Below are positions 27,361 to 35,103 of a stretch of 64,000 nt of DNA, piece by piece. How positions within the stretch are numbered: the first letter of the stretch is position 1; each line of letters starts with the position of its first letter. The notes under the pieces were generated by a model, which saw nothing but the letters and a program-made list of their open reading frames with translations, was not told the origin of the DNA and ran no database searches. The DNA is taken from positions 1 through 64,000 of IMG/VR virus record IMGVR_UViG_3300037336_000053, one strand, 5' to 3'. Origin of the DNA: a virus. Position numbers and translations under genes: made by a program.

Positions 27361-28446
27361 TTACGCTTGTTGAGCGGCAGTAATATACTTACCATAACGT
27401 GTATGAAACTCGTCAAAGCACTCAGTTTCATCTGGGTCAATAGGCAAAGCATACTGTGTAAGAGCAAGTTTAATACCCATAACAACTAGCTCAGTCTCAA
27501 AGTTATCCATTGCAAAGCGCAGGAAGTTATTTACTTTGGCATCAAACTTTTTATCGTTCTTGTCGCATGCTTCTTTAAGCTCATAGCACAAAGACACAGT
27601 TAAAGAGTACATAGCACTAATTTCTTTTGACTTCATCTCTTTAACTTTGCCCTCTAAAATATCAGTAGGATTAGGCATTGTTGCCGACACTCGACGATGT
27701 GCCATAAATTTTACAGCAAGACCTTCGCCTACTGCGCCACTAACTAAATCAGTAGTAGTGGTGTCATCGTCATCATCTTCAAGCAATTCACTAACAAACG
27801 TCCATGAACGAGGAGTAGCAAACGAACGACTTGGGCTCTTAGGATCAAAGTCGTACAAGTCTTTCTTTGCAAACGTCAAGTAACCTACAACATCGCGGTG
27901 TACTTTGTTATCAACTGCCCACTGGAACCAGTCATCAAATGATACTGCAAGTTCTAAGTGTACAAAGCGGTTAGCCAACGGAGCAGGCATACGGTACGTA
28001 ACGCCCTTATCAGCTTCACGGTTACCAGCGGCAATAATAAGAACATTATCTGGTAATGTATACTGTCCAACTTTGCGATTCAAAATCAACTGATATGCTG
28101 CCGCTTGTACACTAGGAGCCGCTGAGTTCATTTCGTCTAGGAAAAGAATAATGAATTTATATTTAGATGCCATTTCAGCATCTGGCAACTCGCTAGGAGC
28201 ACCCCAAACCATTTTGTGCTGATTTGGATCAAAGTACGGAATACCTTTGATGTCTGTAGGTTCCCAAAGGCTCAAACGAATATCAATAACTTTGGCTTCC
28301 ATTTGTTCACCAATCTGATGAACAATATCTGATTTACCAATACCTGGAGGACCCCAAAGGAACAACGGACGCTTTTTCTTAAAAGCACGTACAATGCTTT
28401 TCTTTGCGCTGTTAGGAGTAACGGTACGAAGTGTGGAGATTTCCAT
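27361..28446 (-). CDS. MoxR-type AAA+ ATPase
   Basis: A 361-residue protein with Walker A GPPGIGKSD at about residues 32-40, Walker B ILFLDEMNSA at about 97-106, sensor 1 IIAAGNRE, and arginine-rich PSRSFATPRSW near 205. It is a MoxR-family chaperone ATPase that typically acts with a VWA protein to remodel or insert cofactors into targets; that partner is the next gene. It has its own sigma70 promoter and an AAAGGAAC ribosome site. Confidence 0.85.
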   Translation of the reverse strand: MEISTLRTVTPNSAKKSIVRAFKKKRPLFLWGPPGIGKSDIVHQIGEQMEAKVIDIRLSLWEPTDIKGIPYFDPNQHKMVWGAPSELPDAEMASKYKFIILFLDEMNSAAPSVQAAAYQLILNRKVGQYTLPDNVLIIAAGNREADKGVTYRMPAPLANRFVHLELAVSFDDWFQWAVDNKVHRDVVGYLTFAKKDLYDFDPKSPSRSFATPRSWTFVSELLEDDDDDTTTTDLVSGAVGEGLAVKFMAHRRVSATMPNPTDILEGKVKEMKSKEISAMYSLTVSLCYELKEACDKNDKKFDAKVNNFLRFAMDNFETELVVMGIKLALTQYALPIDPDETECFDEFHTRYGKYITAAQQA

Positions 28447-28494
28447 TTTGTGTTCCTTAAAGGGTTATAAGTGCTTGTGTCTAACTATGTATAT

Positions 28495-28523
28495 ATAATA
28501 ACACTGATAACAGCAAAGGTCAA
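28495..28523 (-). promoter_or_regulatory. Sigma70-type promoter (TTGACC-17-TATTAT)
   Basis: TTGACC and TATTAT with a 17-base spacer lie upstream of the MoxR gene and overlap the end of the 135-residue gene by a few bases. Weaker than the other early promoters because each box has one mismatch. Confidence 0.6.
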
Positions 28524-28927
28524 CCACTATTGGAGTCTAAATCGTCTTTTTTATGTCTGTTTAGGGCCTTTGTTAGGCCATACTTGCGTATATCGCCGCT
28601 AAACAGGTGTAATTCCATGGCTTTTTTCTCGTTTGTAACAATAATGCCATGCCTACCTAAGTAATACGGACAGTCGATAAAGTTGTCCATCCAAATTATT
28701 ACATTAGTAGTAAGCTCAAAATCTCTAGGATACGGAACTTCATAGGTAGTAAGTTCTATATCTTCTGTAATAAAGCGAAAGCCTTCATCAGTAAGACGCA
28801 GCCCGCCTGTATCTTTTGCTCGTGTGTTCTTCCACCACACCGGAAAATACTCCTTTACAGCAGACTCACCGATACTTTTGTCAGCAGCCTTAAGGAATAT
28901 TTTAGTGTATGTTTCTTTCCAGTTCAT
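28520..28927 (-). CDS. Conserved-looking hypothetical protein, 135 aa
   Basis: A soluble protein with the segment RHGIIVTNEKKAMELHLFSGDI, a helical N-terminus (NWKETYTKIFLKAADKS) and a Trp-rich YFPVWWKNTRAKD. Its ATG overlaps the previous stop (ATGA). I have no function for it. Confidence 0.62.
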   Translation of the reverse strand: MNWKETYTKIFLKAADKSIGESAVKEYFPVWWKNTRAKDTGGLRLTDEGFRFITEDIELTTYEVPYPRDFELTTNVIIWMDNFIDCPYYLGRHGIIVTNEKKAMELHLFSGDIRKYGLTKALNRHKKDDLDSNSG

Positions 28928-29211
28928 TCGAAGATCGTTTCGCCTGTGGTAAGTTTAACCACAGAAAATTCGTCACTATTAAACAAATTGTTTAATTTTT
29001 TGGCTAGATTAAATGCATGCCCAGGATTTGAGAAGCTGGTCTTTTTATACTTAGGTCCTGGATAGCTAGTAAGCATATTTGCACTTTTAAGATTAAAAGG
29101 CTGATTTTGGAAAAACACAGCCCAAATGGCATCAGAATGTAAGACTTGTTCAGTTTTATAAGTCTTTTTATCTACATGTTCTTTTAATATGGTAGGCTTG
29201 GGTCTGCTCAT
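28924..29211 (-). CDS. Small hypothetical protein, 95 aa
   Basis: A basic 95-residue protein (SRPKPTILKEHVDKKTYK..., FSNPGHAFNLAKKLNNLFN). AAAGGACAAC lies ahead of the ATG and a late-type motif lies about 30 bases upstream. It is coupled to the next gene by ATGA. No function recognised. Confidence 0.62.
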   Translation of the reverse strand: MSRPKPTILKEHVDKKTYKTEQVLHSDAIWAVFFQNQPFNLKSANMLTSYPGPKYKKTSFSNPGHAFNLAKKLNNLFNSDEFSVVKLTTGETIFE

Positions 29212-29240
29212 ATACGTTGTCCTTTAGTTAACTACGCATA

Positions 29241-29248
29241 TATTTATC
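29241..29248 (-). promoter_or_regulatory. Late-promoter-like motif GATAAATA
   Basis: GATAAATA is placed 30 bases ahead of the 95-residue gene's ATG with AAAGGAC between, in a short gap of no other content. Confidence 0.45.
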
Positions 29249-29264
29249 TCTTTTTAGAGTAGAT

Positions 29265-29507
29265 TTACCACTTGCTTCCGCCATCCATATTAATTTGAAT
29301 CACATCGTCCGCACCGCTATTCTTACGTGCAAGCAACTGCTCAAGGTCGCCGTTTAATCTTGCCATAACTTCGCCTAGAGTAAATGCAAGGCGTCGAGCT
29401 TGATCAATATTCATCTTCAGCTCTTTTTGGTTAGATGCATCAGCGCCCTTAACTTGACTAATAAACTGCTGAATAGGATTAGTGTTTAAAGGTTCAACGG
29501 TTGACAC
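29265..29507 (-). CDS. Small hypothetical protein, 80 aa
   Basis: An 80-residue protein with a predicted central helix (NQKELKMNIDQARRLAFTLG). The GTG start is chosen because CAGGAG lies 8 bases upstream. It overlaps the end of the preceding gene by 14 bases. No family recognised. Confidence 0.58.
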   Translation of the reverse strand: MSTVEPLNTNPIQQFISQVKGADASNQKELKMNIDQARRLAFTLGEVMARLNGDLEQLLARKNSGADDVIQINMDGGSKW

Positions 29508-29952
29508 AGCTTAACTCCTGACGCATCTCAATTTCACTTTTGAATGGACCTTTAGTAGTGTAACGTTCTACTGTAATAAGTTTAGGACAAAAGCTCTTAA
29601 CCCAACCTTTTTCAAACTGAATAATATAGTATCCTGCACAGTACAAACTCTTGCTCTTATCGCTTTTAGTAAACAAAGGAAGTTTACGTTTTACGTCAAA
29701 CATAGGGTTAAAAGGAGTTGAGTTAGTTGCATAACCGTGTACTTCTTTTGTACTGATTTCAGTTATTGCTAACTCAGTCCAACTTAGTTTTTGATCTAAT
29801 GCTTTAGTAAGTTGGTTTTCAGTATGATAAAATTTAGTACCTGTCGGAGTACTTAAAATATACTGATCCTCATTTAAACTAATAGTGCCAAATTTAACAC
29901 CTTTGTCTTCAACAATCCAAAACTTATTTTTAATAATTTCTTTTGCATTCAT
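29494..29952 (-). CDS. Hypothetical protein, 152 aa
   Basis: A soluble protein starting MNAKEIIKNKFWIVEDKGVKFG. The ATG overlaps the exonuclease stop (ATGA), so the two are co-translated; a longer in-frame start would lie inside the exonuclease gene. The YCAGYYIIQFEKGWVKSFCPKL block near residue 104 looks structured. The link to DNA replication is by position only. Confidence 0.62.
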   Translation of the reverse strand: MNAKEIIKNKFWIVEDKGVKFGTISLNEDQYILSTPTGTKFYHTENQLTKALDQKLSWTELAITEISTKEVHGYATNSTPFNPMFDVKRKLPLFTKSDKSKSLYCAGYYIIQFEKGWVKSFCPKLITVERYTTKGPFKSEIEMRQELSCVNR

Positions 29953-30938
29953 ACCGGATACCTCGCATTTAATGGCTCTGCATAATAAGTAGCTTGATCT
30001 GCAATACGTTGCATATCCCACTTAGCACAGAATTTCATAAGACGCATGCCTACTTGATCTACTGTCTTAGGCACAGCATGCTCTTTAATTGTAGTAGTAA
30101 TTAGTTCTTTAATGTGTTCGGGTTGTGCAGTTAAGTCACACAGTACTACATTACGCTGATAATCATCTAGCACACGATGTTCGACACCTTCATGATCAGT
30201 CCAACGCTGTAGCATCATGTTATTCCAGTTAAAGCCTTTTGTAACTTTATCTTCAAACGCTTCTGTAAGGCCAACTTTGTTCTTAGTGCCTTTTGTACGC
30301 ACACCGGGATATGCACTAAACACATTATCACTAGTGTCGCCACGCATACACTTTTCAAAAATTTGCCACTTAGGATTAGGAGCAGGTTTTACTTCTTTGG
30401 TCTTCTTGTCAATAATAGGCTCACGCTTCTTATCGTCAAAGTATCCTTTGTGTGTAATAATTGTATTACTCACACCGTTGTACTGCTGTACATTAGGTGC
30501 AATAAGTTGTGCAAAGTCGCCATCTGTACTAATAATAATATGAGTGTCATTCGGGTGCATTTGTACCCAACCTGCAATAAGATCATCTGCTTCTAGTTGC
30601 TTGTGTTGCATAACAGTACAGTTAGTCTTTTCTGTAACAAAGTTTTTAAACTCGTCAAAGATTTCCCAAAACGCTGTATCTTCTGCAGATTCAGTAGGAG
30701 TAAGTTTATCACGTGCAACTTGTCTGTTACGCTTGTAAGGAGCATAAAAGTCCTTACGCCAGCTACGACCTTCTAAACAGAACACAACGTGATCTGCTTT
30801 AAAGTCAGTCCATGCTTTCTTTACACTGTTTAGCGTAATGTGTAGTGCCATGCCTACCTTTGTGTCGATATCGCCGCGTACTACGTGACGAGCTCTAAAG
30901 AACGTATTTGCTGTGTCTACCAGAATGTATGTACTCAT
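29949..30938 (-). CDS. rnh: 5'-3' exonuclease / T4 RNase H-like flap nuclease
   Basis: A 329-residue FEN-family nuclease. The N-terminal metal site lies in ILVDTANTFFRARH, the arch region in YAPYKRNRQVARD, LEADDLIAG (about 115-123) and IISTDGDFAQL (about 134-144) carry the acidic metal ligands, and CMRGDTSDNV (about 193-202) starts the helix-hairpin-helix. In T4 this enzyme removes RNA primers from lagging-strand fragments. It has an exact sigma70 promoter upstream, consistent with early expression. Confidence 0.85.
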   Translation of the reverse strand: MSTYILVDTANTFFRARHVVRGDIDTKVGMALHITLNSVKKAWTDFKADHVVFCLEGRSWRKDFYAPYKRNRQVARDKLTPTESAEDTAFWEIFDEFKNFVTEKTNCTVMQHKQLEADDLIAGWVQMHPNDTHIIISTDGDFAQLIAPNVQQYNGVSNTIITHKGYFDDKKREPIIDKKTKEVKPAPNPKWQIFEKCMRGDTSDNVFSAYPGVRTKGTKNKVGLTEAFEDKVTKGFNWNNMMLQRWTDHEGVEHRVLDDYQRNVVLCDLTAQPEHIKELITTTIKEHAVPKTVDQVGMRLMKFCAKWDMQRIADQATYYAEPLNARYPV

Positions 30939-30964
30939 ATTATATATGTGCCTTTAGTGTTATC

Positions 30965-30993
30965 ATTATAGCATATGATTGATAGAATGTCAA
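30965..30993 (-). promoter_or_regulatory. Sigma70-type promoter (TTGACA-17-TATAAT)
   Basis: Perfect consensus boxes with a 17-base spacer lie immediately upstream of the flap-nuclease gene. The -35 box abuts the stop of the gene before it. Confidence 0.82.
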
Positions 30994-31383
30994 TCATGAT
31001 ACTTCGCTTTTGCTTTTATTAATAGGCACTACGTTAATGTACCCCATTTCTCGCGCTGTGTTAAGACCTTCTTCGCCTAACACTTGCATAGCAATAGTTC
31101 GAAACCATCCATCTACAATCTGTTCGTTTGACTCACCGCTATAACCAGCATCAAGTAGTTCTTCAATAAACTGATTATTCCAATCAAGCTCAAAGAAACC
31201 GTTCTTAATATTCTTTGGATTAATTTGTGTATCTAACACAGCAACCCATGCTTCGCCTTTAGCAGTAGCAGCTTCTTTTTCTTTAGCAAGAATTGCTCTG
31301 CGTAAATATTCATTAGTAGATTCTACAGGCATTTCTTGTTGTACTTTTTCTTCTCTGCCTAGTAGCTTATTGAGCCATTTCAT
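30994..31383 (-). CDS. Hypothetical protein, 129 aa
   Basis: A soluble protein: basic start (MKWLNKLLGREEKVQQE), a helix with RRAILAKEKEAATAKGE, and an acidic C-terminal half. Its ATG is coupled by ATGA to the 30-codon gene upstream, which in turn overlaps queE. Function unknown. Confidence 0.62.
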   Translation of the reverse strand: MKWLNKLLGREEKVQQEMPVESTNEYLRRAILAKEKEAATAKGEAWVAVLDTQINPKNIKNGFFELDWNNQFIEELLDAGYSGESNEQIVDGWFRTIAMQVLGEEGLNTAREMGYINVVPINKSKSEVS

Positions 31384-31472
31384 ATGTGTTTCCTTAGTTT
31401 ATCGATTTGTTCATCTTTGTGTACGCCCTGCCTAAGGGCGTTAAGCGCATCGTCATCAAGTCCCCCAGGCAT
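31380..31472 (-). CDS. Possible 30-residue gene between queE and the 129-aa gene
   Basis: An ATG inside the end of queE opens a 30-codon frame (MPGGLDDDALNALRQG..., ending DKLRKHI). It overlaps queE by 17 bases and ends in an ATGA junction with the next gene, so it fills a gap that would otherwise break the overlapping layout. It is acidic and helical. It may also act only as a coupling peptide. No ribosome site is obvious. Confidence 0.45.
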   Translation of the reverse strand: MPGGLDDDALNALRQGVHKDEQIDKLRKHI

Positions 31473-32328
31473 TTCCGAATAAGCTAATGTGGAGTCTCGG
31501 AGTGAATCGGTATCCTTTTGCCATAGCAAGTTTTGCAACTTCTTGTACGGTAAGGTTATAACCTTCTGTACGACCGCCCATCGGCATAAGATATACTGGA
31601 ACATTGATCCCAATTTTTCTGTAAGCCTCGACAGCTCGATCAACTTCTTCAACGTCAACGCTGTCAGCAACAACAAATTTAAAATACATGTCAGCATTAA
31701 GTATAGAGCGGTAATTGGCAGCAACAGCAGGCTTAATAGCGTCTGTCCAAGATTCACCAGATACGGAGAGCTTGGGCGAACAACTAAACGTTGTTTTAAA
31801 TCTTGCCTGATTCTTAAGGTAATCGGCAAACTCCGTGTGTAAAAATTGTGTAGTGTTTGTTTCAAATGTAACATTCTTTAAGTCCTTCATTCTAGGATGC
31901 TCAAACAACTCAATATACAAACGCTGCCAAGCAAGTAGCGGTTCACCGCCAGTGAGAATCAAATGGACATCCTGTCCATTATCCATAGTCCACTTACCTT
32001 CTGGAGTAAGCGACAGTATATGTTCTACAACTTCGTCGATAGTCTTGTCCATTACAAGATGTTTGAACTCAGGATAGATACTTGCGTAAGTGTCGCAGCC
32101 AGTAAACACCAGCGGCAAGTCTTCAAATACTTTTGCAGTTAGATGCACACCGGAGTCAATAAGTTTTTTAACTTCTGGATTATATTTAGCTTTAGGAGTA
32201 CCACGAGGAAGTCCAAAGTTTTGACAACGGAAGTTGCAACCATATGTACGTAGGAATACACTAGGTACACCTACATATGCACCTTCGCCTTGTATACTGT
32301 AAAAGGCTTCGCTATATCTCAATTTCAT
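31456..32328 (-). CDS. queE: 7-carboxy-7-deazaguanine synthase, QueE-like
   Basis: A radical SAM enzyme that converts 6-carboxytetrahydropterin to 7-carboxy-7-deazaguanine on the way to preQ0. The N-terminus YSEAFYSIQGEGAYVGVPSVF (residues 4-24), ILTGGEPL, FETNTT and the C-terminal RLHISLFGNAWGT are QueE hallmarks. The usual compact CxxxCxxC is broken: CNFRC (31-35) is separated from GCDTYAS (Cys at about 78) by some 42 residues. At 290 residues it is longer than bacterial QueE because of this insertion. Its start overlaps the folE stop (ATGA). Confidence 0.88.
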   Translation of the reverse strand: MKLRYSEAFYSIQGEGAYVGVPSVFLRTYGCNFRCQNFGLPRGTPKAKYNPEVKKLIDSGVHLTAKVFEDLPLVFTGCDTYASIYPEFKHLVMDKTIDEVVEHILSLTPEGKWTMDNGQDVHLILTGGEPLLAWQRLYIELFEHPRMKDLKNVTFETNTTQFLHTEFADYLKNQARFKTTFSCSPKLSVSGESWTDAIKPAVAANYRSILNADMYFKFVVADSVDVEEVDRAVEAYRKIGINVPVYLMPMGGRTEGYNLTVQEVAKLAMAKGYRFTPRLHISLFGNAWGT

Positions 32329-33017
32329 CGTGCAAACTCCTGTTGCAGTTTAATATTGTCAAAGAATTCTTTCTTTGTACCAGCATCGTGTTTAAAGCTA
32401 CCTTCAAGTACAGTAGTTTGTGTAAGACTACTATTTGCCATGATGCCGCGATTCTCACAGCATCCGTGTGTTGCTTGAATATACACTCCTAAGTTACTAG
32501 TACCTGTAGCAGCTTTAATCTCACGTGCGATGTCATTACACAGTTCTTCTTGTAATGTACCACGTCTAGCACACCACTGTGCAATACGAGTATATTTGCT
32601 AAGACCAATTAACTTTTGAGAAGCAATAATGCCAATATAAGCAATGCCACTAACGGGCTGGTGATGATGACTGCACATGCTACGCAACTCACTGCGAACA
32701 ACCAACATGCCTTCATATCTATCCTTGCTGTCATTTGGGAACGCCGTTGCACTAGGCATAGGATCATAACGTCCGCTCATAATCTCATTGTAGTACATTT
32801 TAGCAAGGCGCTTTGCAGTACCTTTGCTGTTAGGATCATTTTCACGATCAATTAGCAGTGTGTCAAGTACACTTTCAAATGCTTGTGCAGCTTCGTTGAT
32901 AAGGATGTCTTTTGTATCATTGGAAATATATTCGCTGATGTTATCGCCTGCCCAAAAGCGTTTATTTTCCGAGTGCATCTTCTCACGAAGCACTTGAGAT
33001 AAGTTTTTTTCTGTCAT
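32325..33017 (-). CDS. folE: GTP cyclohydrolase I
   Basis: A 230-residue enzyme producing dihydroneopterin triphosphate from GTP, the first step of deazaguanine synthesis. Visible are SMCSHHHQPVSG (about 113-124, zinc Cys and His), YIGIIASQKLIGLSKYTRI, and THGCCENRG (second zinc Cys). The length is normal for the family. A GGAGAAATAA ribosome site and an exact sigma70 promoter lie upstream. It is coupled to queE, so together they feed the DpdA-like pathway. Confidence 0.92.
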   Translation of the reverse strand: MTEKNLSQVLREKMHSENKRFWAGDNISEYISNDTKDILINEAAQAFESVLDTLLIDRENDPNSKGTAKRLAKMYYNEIMSGRYDPMPSATAFPNDSKDRYEGMLVVRSELRSMCSHHHQPVSGIAYIGIIASQKLIGLSKYTRIAQWCARRGTLQEELCNDIAREIKAATGTSNLGVYIQATHGCCENRGIMANSSLTQTTVLEGSFKHDAGTKKEFFDNIKLQQEFAR

Positions 33018-33061
33018 TTATTTCTCCGAGTTATTGACGTGGATGTCTTATATACTATTAA

Positions 33062-33090
33062 GTATACACTGTTATTTAGGCTTTGTCAAG
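33062..33090 (-). promoter_or_regulatory. Sigma70-type promoter with embedded late motif (TTGACA-17-TATACT)
   Basis: Near-consensus boxes with a 17-base spacer lie upstream of folE, overlapping the 3' end of the HIT gene. The spacer contains CTAAATAA, the octamer found before several other genes here, so the site could serve both early and late transcription. Confidence 0.8.
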
Positions 33091-33432
33091 TAGTTTCTTA
33101 TAATTTCCTTTTTCAGGAATTACGTGCCTTACGCCACCTCGAGGATCCGCCATGTCCTCTTTGCGTCGTGGAATCAAATGTACATGAGCATATTCTACAG
33201 TTTGTCCTGCCGCTTCGCCTACATTCTGTCCTATGTTAAACGCTTCACAATATCCACGTTCTGTCCAATCGTATCCCCACTTGTATGCTGCTTCCCAGCA
33301 TTTTACAAGATGTTGCCAATCTTCTACTTTAGGAACAAAAAGAACGTGACCTTCTGTTACCGGAAAGTCGTCCTTATATACTGTAAAGTCTTTTGTATCT
33401 ACTAATACTTCAGTCCAAGGTTTAGTATTCAT
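33076..33432 (-). CDS. HIT-family nucleotide hydrolase/transferase
   Basis: A 118-residue protein with VEYAHVHLIPRR at about residues 79-90, the histidine triad region, and the upstream FPVTEGHVLFVPK strand pair typical of HIT proteins. These hydrolyse or transfer nucleotide phosphoramidates and dinucleotides. It is co-directional and overlapping with a phosphoribosyltransferase gene, suggesting nucleotide salvage or a step tied to deazaguanine metabolism (inference). Confidence 0.82.
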   Translation of the reverse strand: MNTKPWTEVLVDTKDFTVYKDDFPVTEGHVLFVPKVEDWQHLVKCWEAAYKWGYDWTERGYCEAFNIGQNVGEAAGQTVEYAHVHLIPRRKEDMADPRGGVRHVIPEKGNYKKLLDKA

Positions 33433-33979
33433 TAACAGTTTCCCAAGGATAAACTAACCAAACGTCATCTTCTGCTTTGTTAATTTCGTGACAAGTATAA
33501 TCTACGGTGCCGTTAAACCCACTTGCTAGATTATCTGTAAGTGTAGCAAAGCGAACATTCTTATGCCAAACTGTATTCCAAGTTTCTTCATCGGGCAAAC
33601 AACTGCTCTGCCAATCTTCTTTGATCCAGTTAAATGTAGCACCGCTATCGTTGATATCATCTACAATAAGAATATTCTTACGTAGTGACAGGTCCCATCT
33701 TGCACCAGTAATGCCGGTTTCTTCAGCATTATTATATCCAAACGCTTCCTCGCTCATCCAAAGATTACTCTCAGGTCCGCATTCACTATCGCGCAAACTA
33801 ACTTTAAGTGCTTCGCAGCGAACTTTAAGCATGTTACTAATGATAGTAGCAGGAATATTGCCGCCACGAGTAATTCCTACAATATAATCAGGACGCCAGT
33901 TGTCTGCATACATGCTAGTAACAATCTGTACGCACATCTTTTCAATGTCTTGCCAACTGTAATAATGTTTCTTAATCAT
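33422..33979 (-). CDS. Phosphoribosyltransferase-like protein
   Basis: A 185-residue protein with YIVGITRGGNIPATIIS near residue 32 (PPi loop) and ILIVDDINDSGATFNWI at about 102-118, the PRPP-binding motif. It resembles purine (hypoxanthine/xanthine-guanine) phosphoribosyltransferases. It could salvage guanine or act on a deazaguanine base; the sequence does not tell. Overlaps on both sides place it in the 36-to-33 kb operon. Confidence 0.8.
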   Translation of the reverse strand: MIKKHYYSWQDIEKMCVQIVTSMYADNWRPDYIVGITRGGNIPATIISNMLKVRCEALKVSLRDSECGPESNLWMSEEAFGYNNAEETGITGARWDLSLRKNILIVDDINDSGATFNWIKEDWQSSCLPDEETWNTVWHKNVRFATLTDNLASGFNGTVDYTCHEINKAEDDVWLVYPWETVNEY

Positions 33980-34275
33980 TTCATGCTCTCCAGTGTTGCA
34001 ATTTTAGCAATCTTATCACCAAAATCATCGTCCTTGTGAATAATGTAAGTAGTTGTATTAGTACGATCTTTTACCCGATCATATGTTCGAAACTCTACCA
34101 CACGTCCGCCTATTGCACTAAACACTCTAAAGTTTAGTATAGGGTCAGCATCGCACACAGTTGCTTCAGTATCACGCGAACATGTTACCGTGACACGACC
34201 AACTGTGCATTTTTCTTCTTCATAATCGCTACCTTGCCTTGCCCAGCTAGCTACTAGTTTTTTAAACCATCTCAT
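33976..34275 (-). CDS. Small hypothetical protein, 99 aa
   Basis: A 99-residue, probably beta-rich protein beginning MRWFKKLVASWARQG and continuing with KCTVGRVTVTCSRD and VVEFRTYDRVKDR. It is coupled by ATGA to both neighbours. No function recognised. Confidence 0.6.
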   Translation of the reverse strand: MRWFKKLVASWARQGSDYEEEKCTVGRVTVTCSRDTEATVCDADPILNFRVFSAIGGRVVEFRTYDRVKDRTNTTTYIIHKDDDFGDKIAKIATLESMK

Positions 34276-34655
34276 TTAGATTCCTTAATTGCATCAAATG
34301 TTTTATACTTTGCAAGTTGCGACTCATACGCATCTTTTAGTTCTTTTAGCTTAGGATACTTTGCTTCCATATCTACGTGTTGCTTTAATAATAACACAGA
34401 GTCACGCAGTTCGTCAAGTTCTTTCATAACATCTCTGCCTTGAACAACAAGAGGAATATCAATCTGCACCGTATTAGGATCTAACGAGTCTCTTATAGTC
34501 AGATTACCAGTAATAGCACTAGCACTACTATACGTTCCGGTTAACACACCAGTATTAGTACAACTAATATACCCGCTCAGAGCAGACATTTTTTGTGCTG
34601 CTGATCCGGACAAGAGTCCAATGGTGTTAGAACTGGAATTAGTGTTCGAGCTCAT
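34272..34655 (-). CDS. Hypothetical protein, 127 aa
   Basis: The first 70 residues are Ser/Thr/Gly-rich and beta-like (SSNTIGLLSGSAAQKMSALS); the rest is a charged helix or coiled coil (VMKELDELRDSVLLLKQHV). GAAGGAAAAAT precedes the ATG. This could be a structural protein, but no family is recognised. Confidence 0.58.
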   Translation of the reverse strand: MSSNTNSSSNTIGLLSGSAAQKMSALSGYISCTNTGVLTGTYSSASAITGNLTIRDSLDPNTVQIDIPLVVQGRDVMKELDELRDSVLLLKQHVDMEAKYPKLKELKDAYESQLAKYKTFDAIKESK

Positions 34656-35103
34656 ATTTTTCCTTCAAGTATTGTTCATGTTGTACCCAAGCACCGTCTT
34701 TGACAAAGCCCCATTCTCTTAGTTTAGGACCAGGTACAAACAAAGTCCAAGGCTCAATACCAGGCTCAAGTTCAATGCTATGAAGAGACTTAGGACTGCT
34801 AAACCTAAAATGCCCCGGTCGTCTCCACAATTTACCTGCTGGAGTATGTTCCCAATACCCGCCGCTAAGAATAAAAGTAAAGTAAGGCCAAGGATGATCA
34901 TGTAAGTCATCTAAATCTCCTTTATGAAAGTTATGTAAAAAGACATTAAACGGAAACCATGTACGCTCTTTTAAGAAAAGATAATAGCGTGTTAAGTACG
35001 GCTCGTTGTGGTAACGGTCCATAATCACACGCTTGCGATCTACACGTTCTAGCAGTTTAAGAAAGATTGTGCCAATAGATATATTATCCTTTAATTGTGT
35101 CAT
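34639..35103 (-). CDS. Cupin-like protein
   Basis: A 154-residue protein with HNFHKGDLDDLHDHPWPYF (about residues 57-75), a HxH-containing strand pair, and ILSGGYWEHTP, the first cupin motif layout. The second motif is less clear (PGHFRFSSPKSLHSIEL). The ATG is supported by GGAG 9 bases upstream. It lies next to the glycosyltransferase gene, so it could act on a sugar nucleotide (inference). Confidence 0.55.
   Translation of the reverse strand: MTQLKDNISIGTIFLKLLERVDRKRVIMDRYHNEPYLTRYYLFLKERTWFPFNVFLHNFHKGDLDDLHDHPWPYFTFILSGGYWEHTPAGKLWRRPGHFRFSSPKSLHSIELEPGIEPWTLFVPGPKLREWGFVKDGAWVQHEQYLKEKYELEH

Noticed and set aside
31473-31874. Long second reading frame on the same strand over queE
   Set aside because: The queE frame is supported by clear motifs throughout; only the last 30 codons of the alternative frame, beyond an inner ATG, have independent support.
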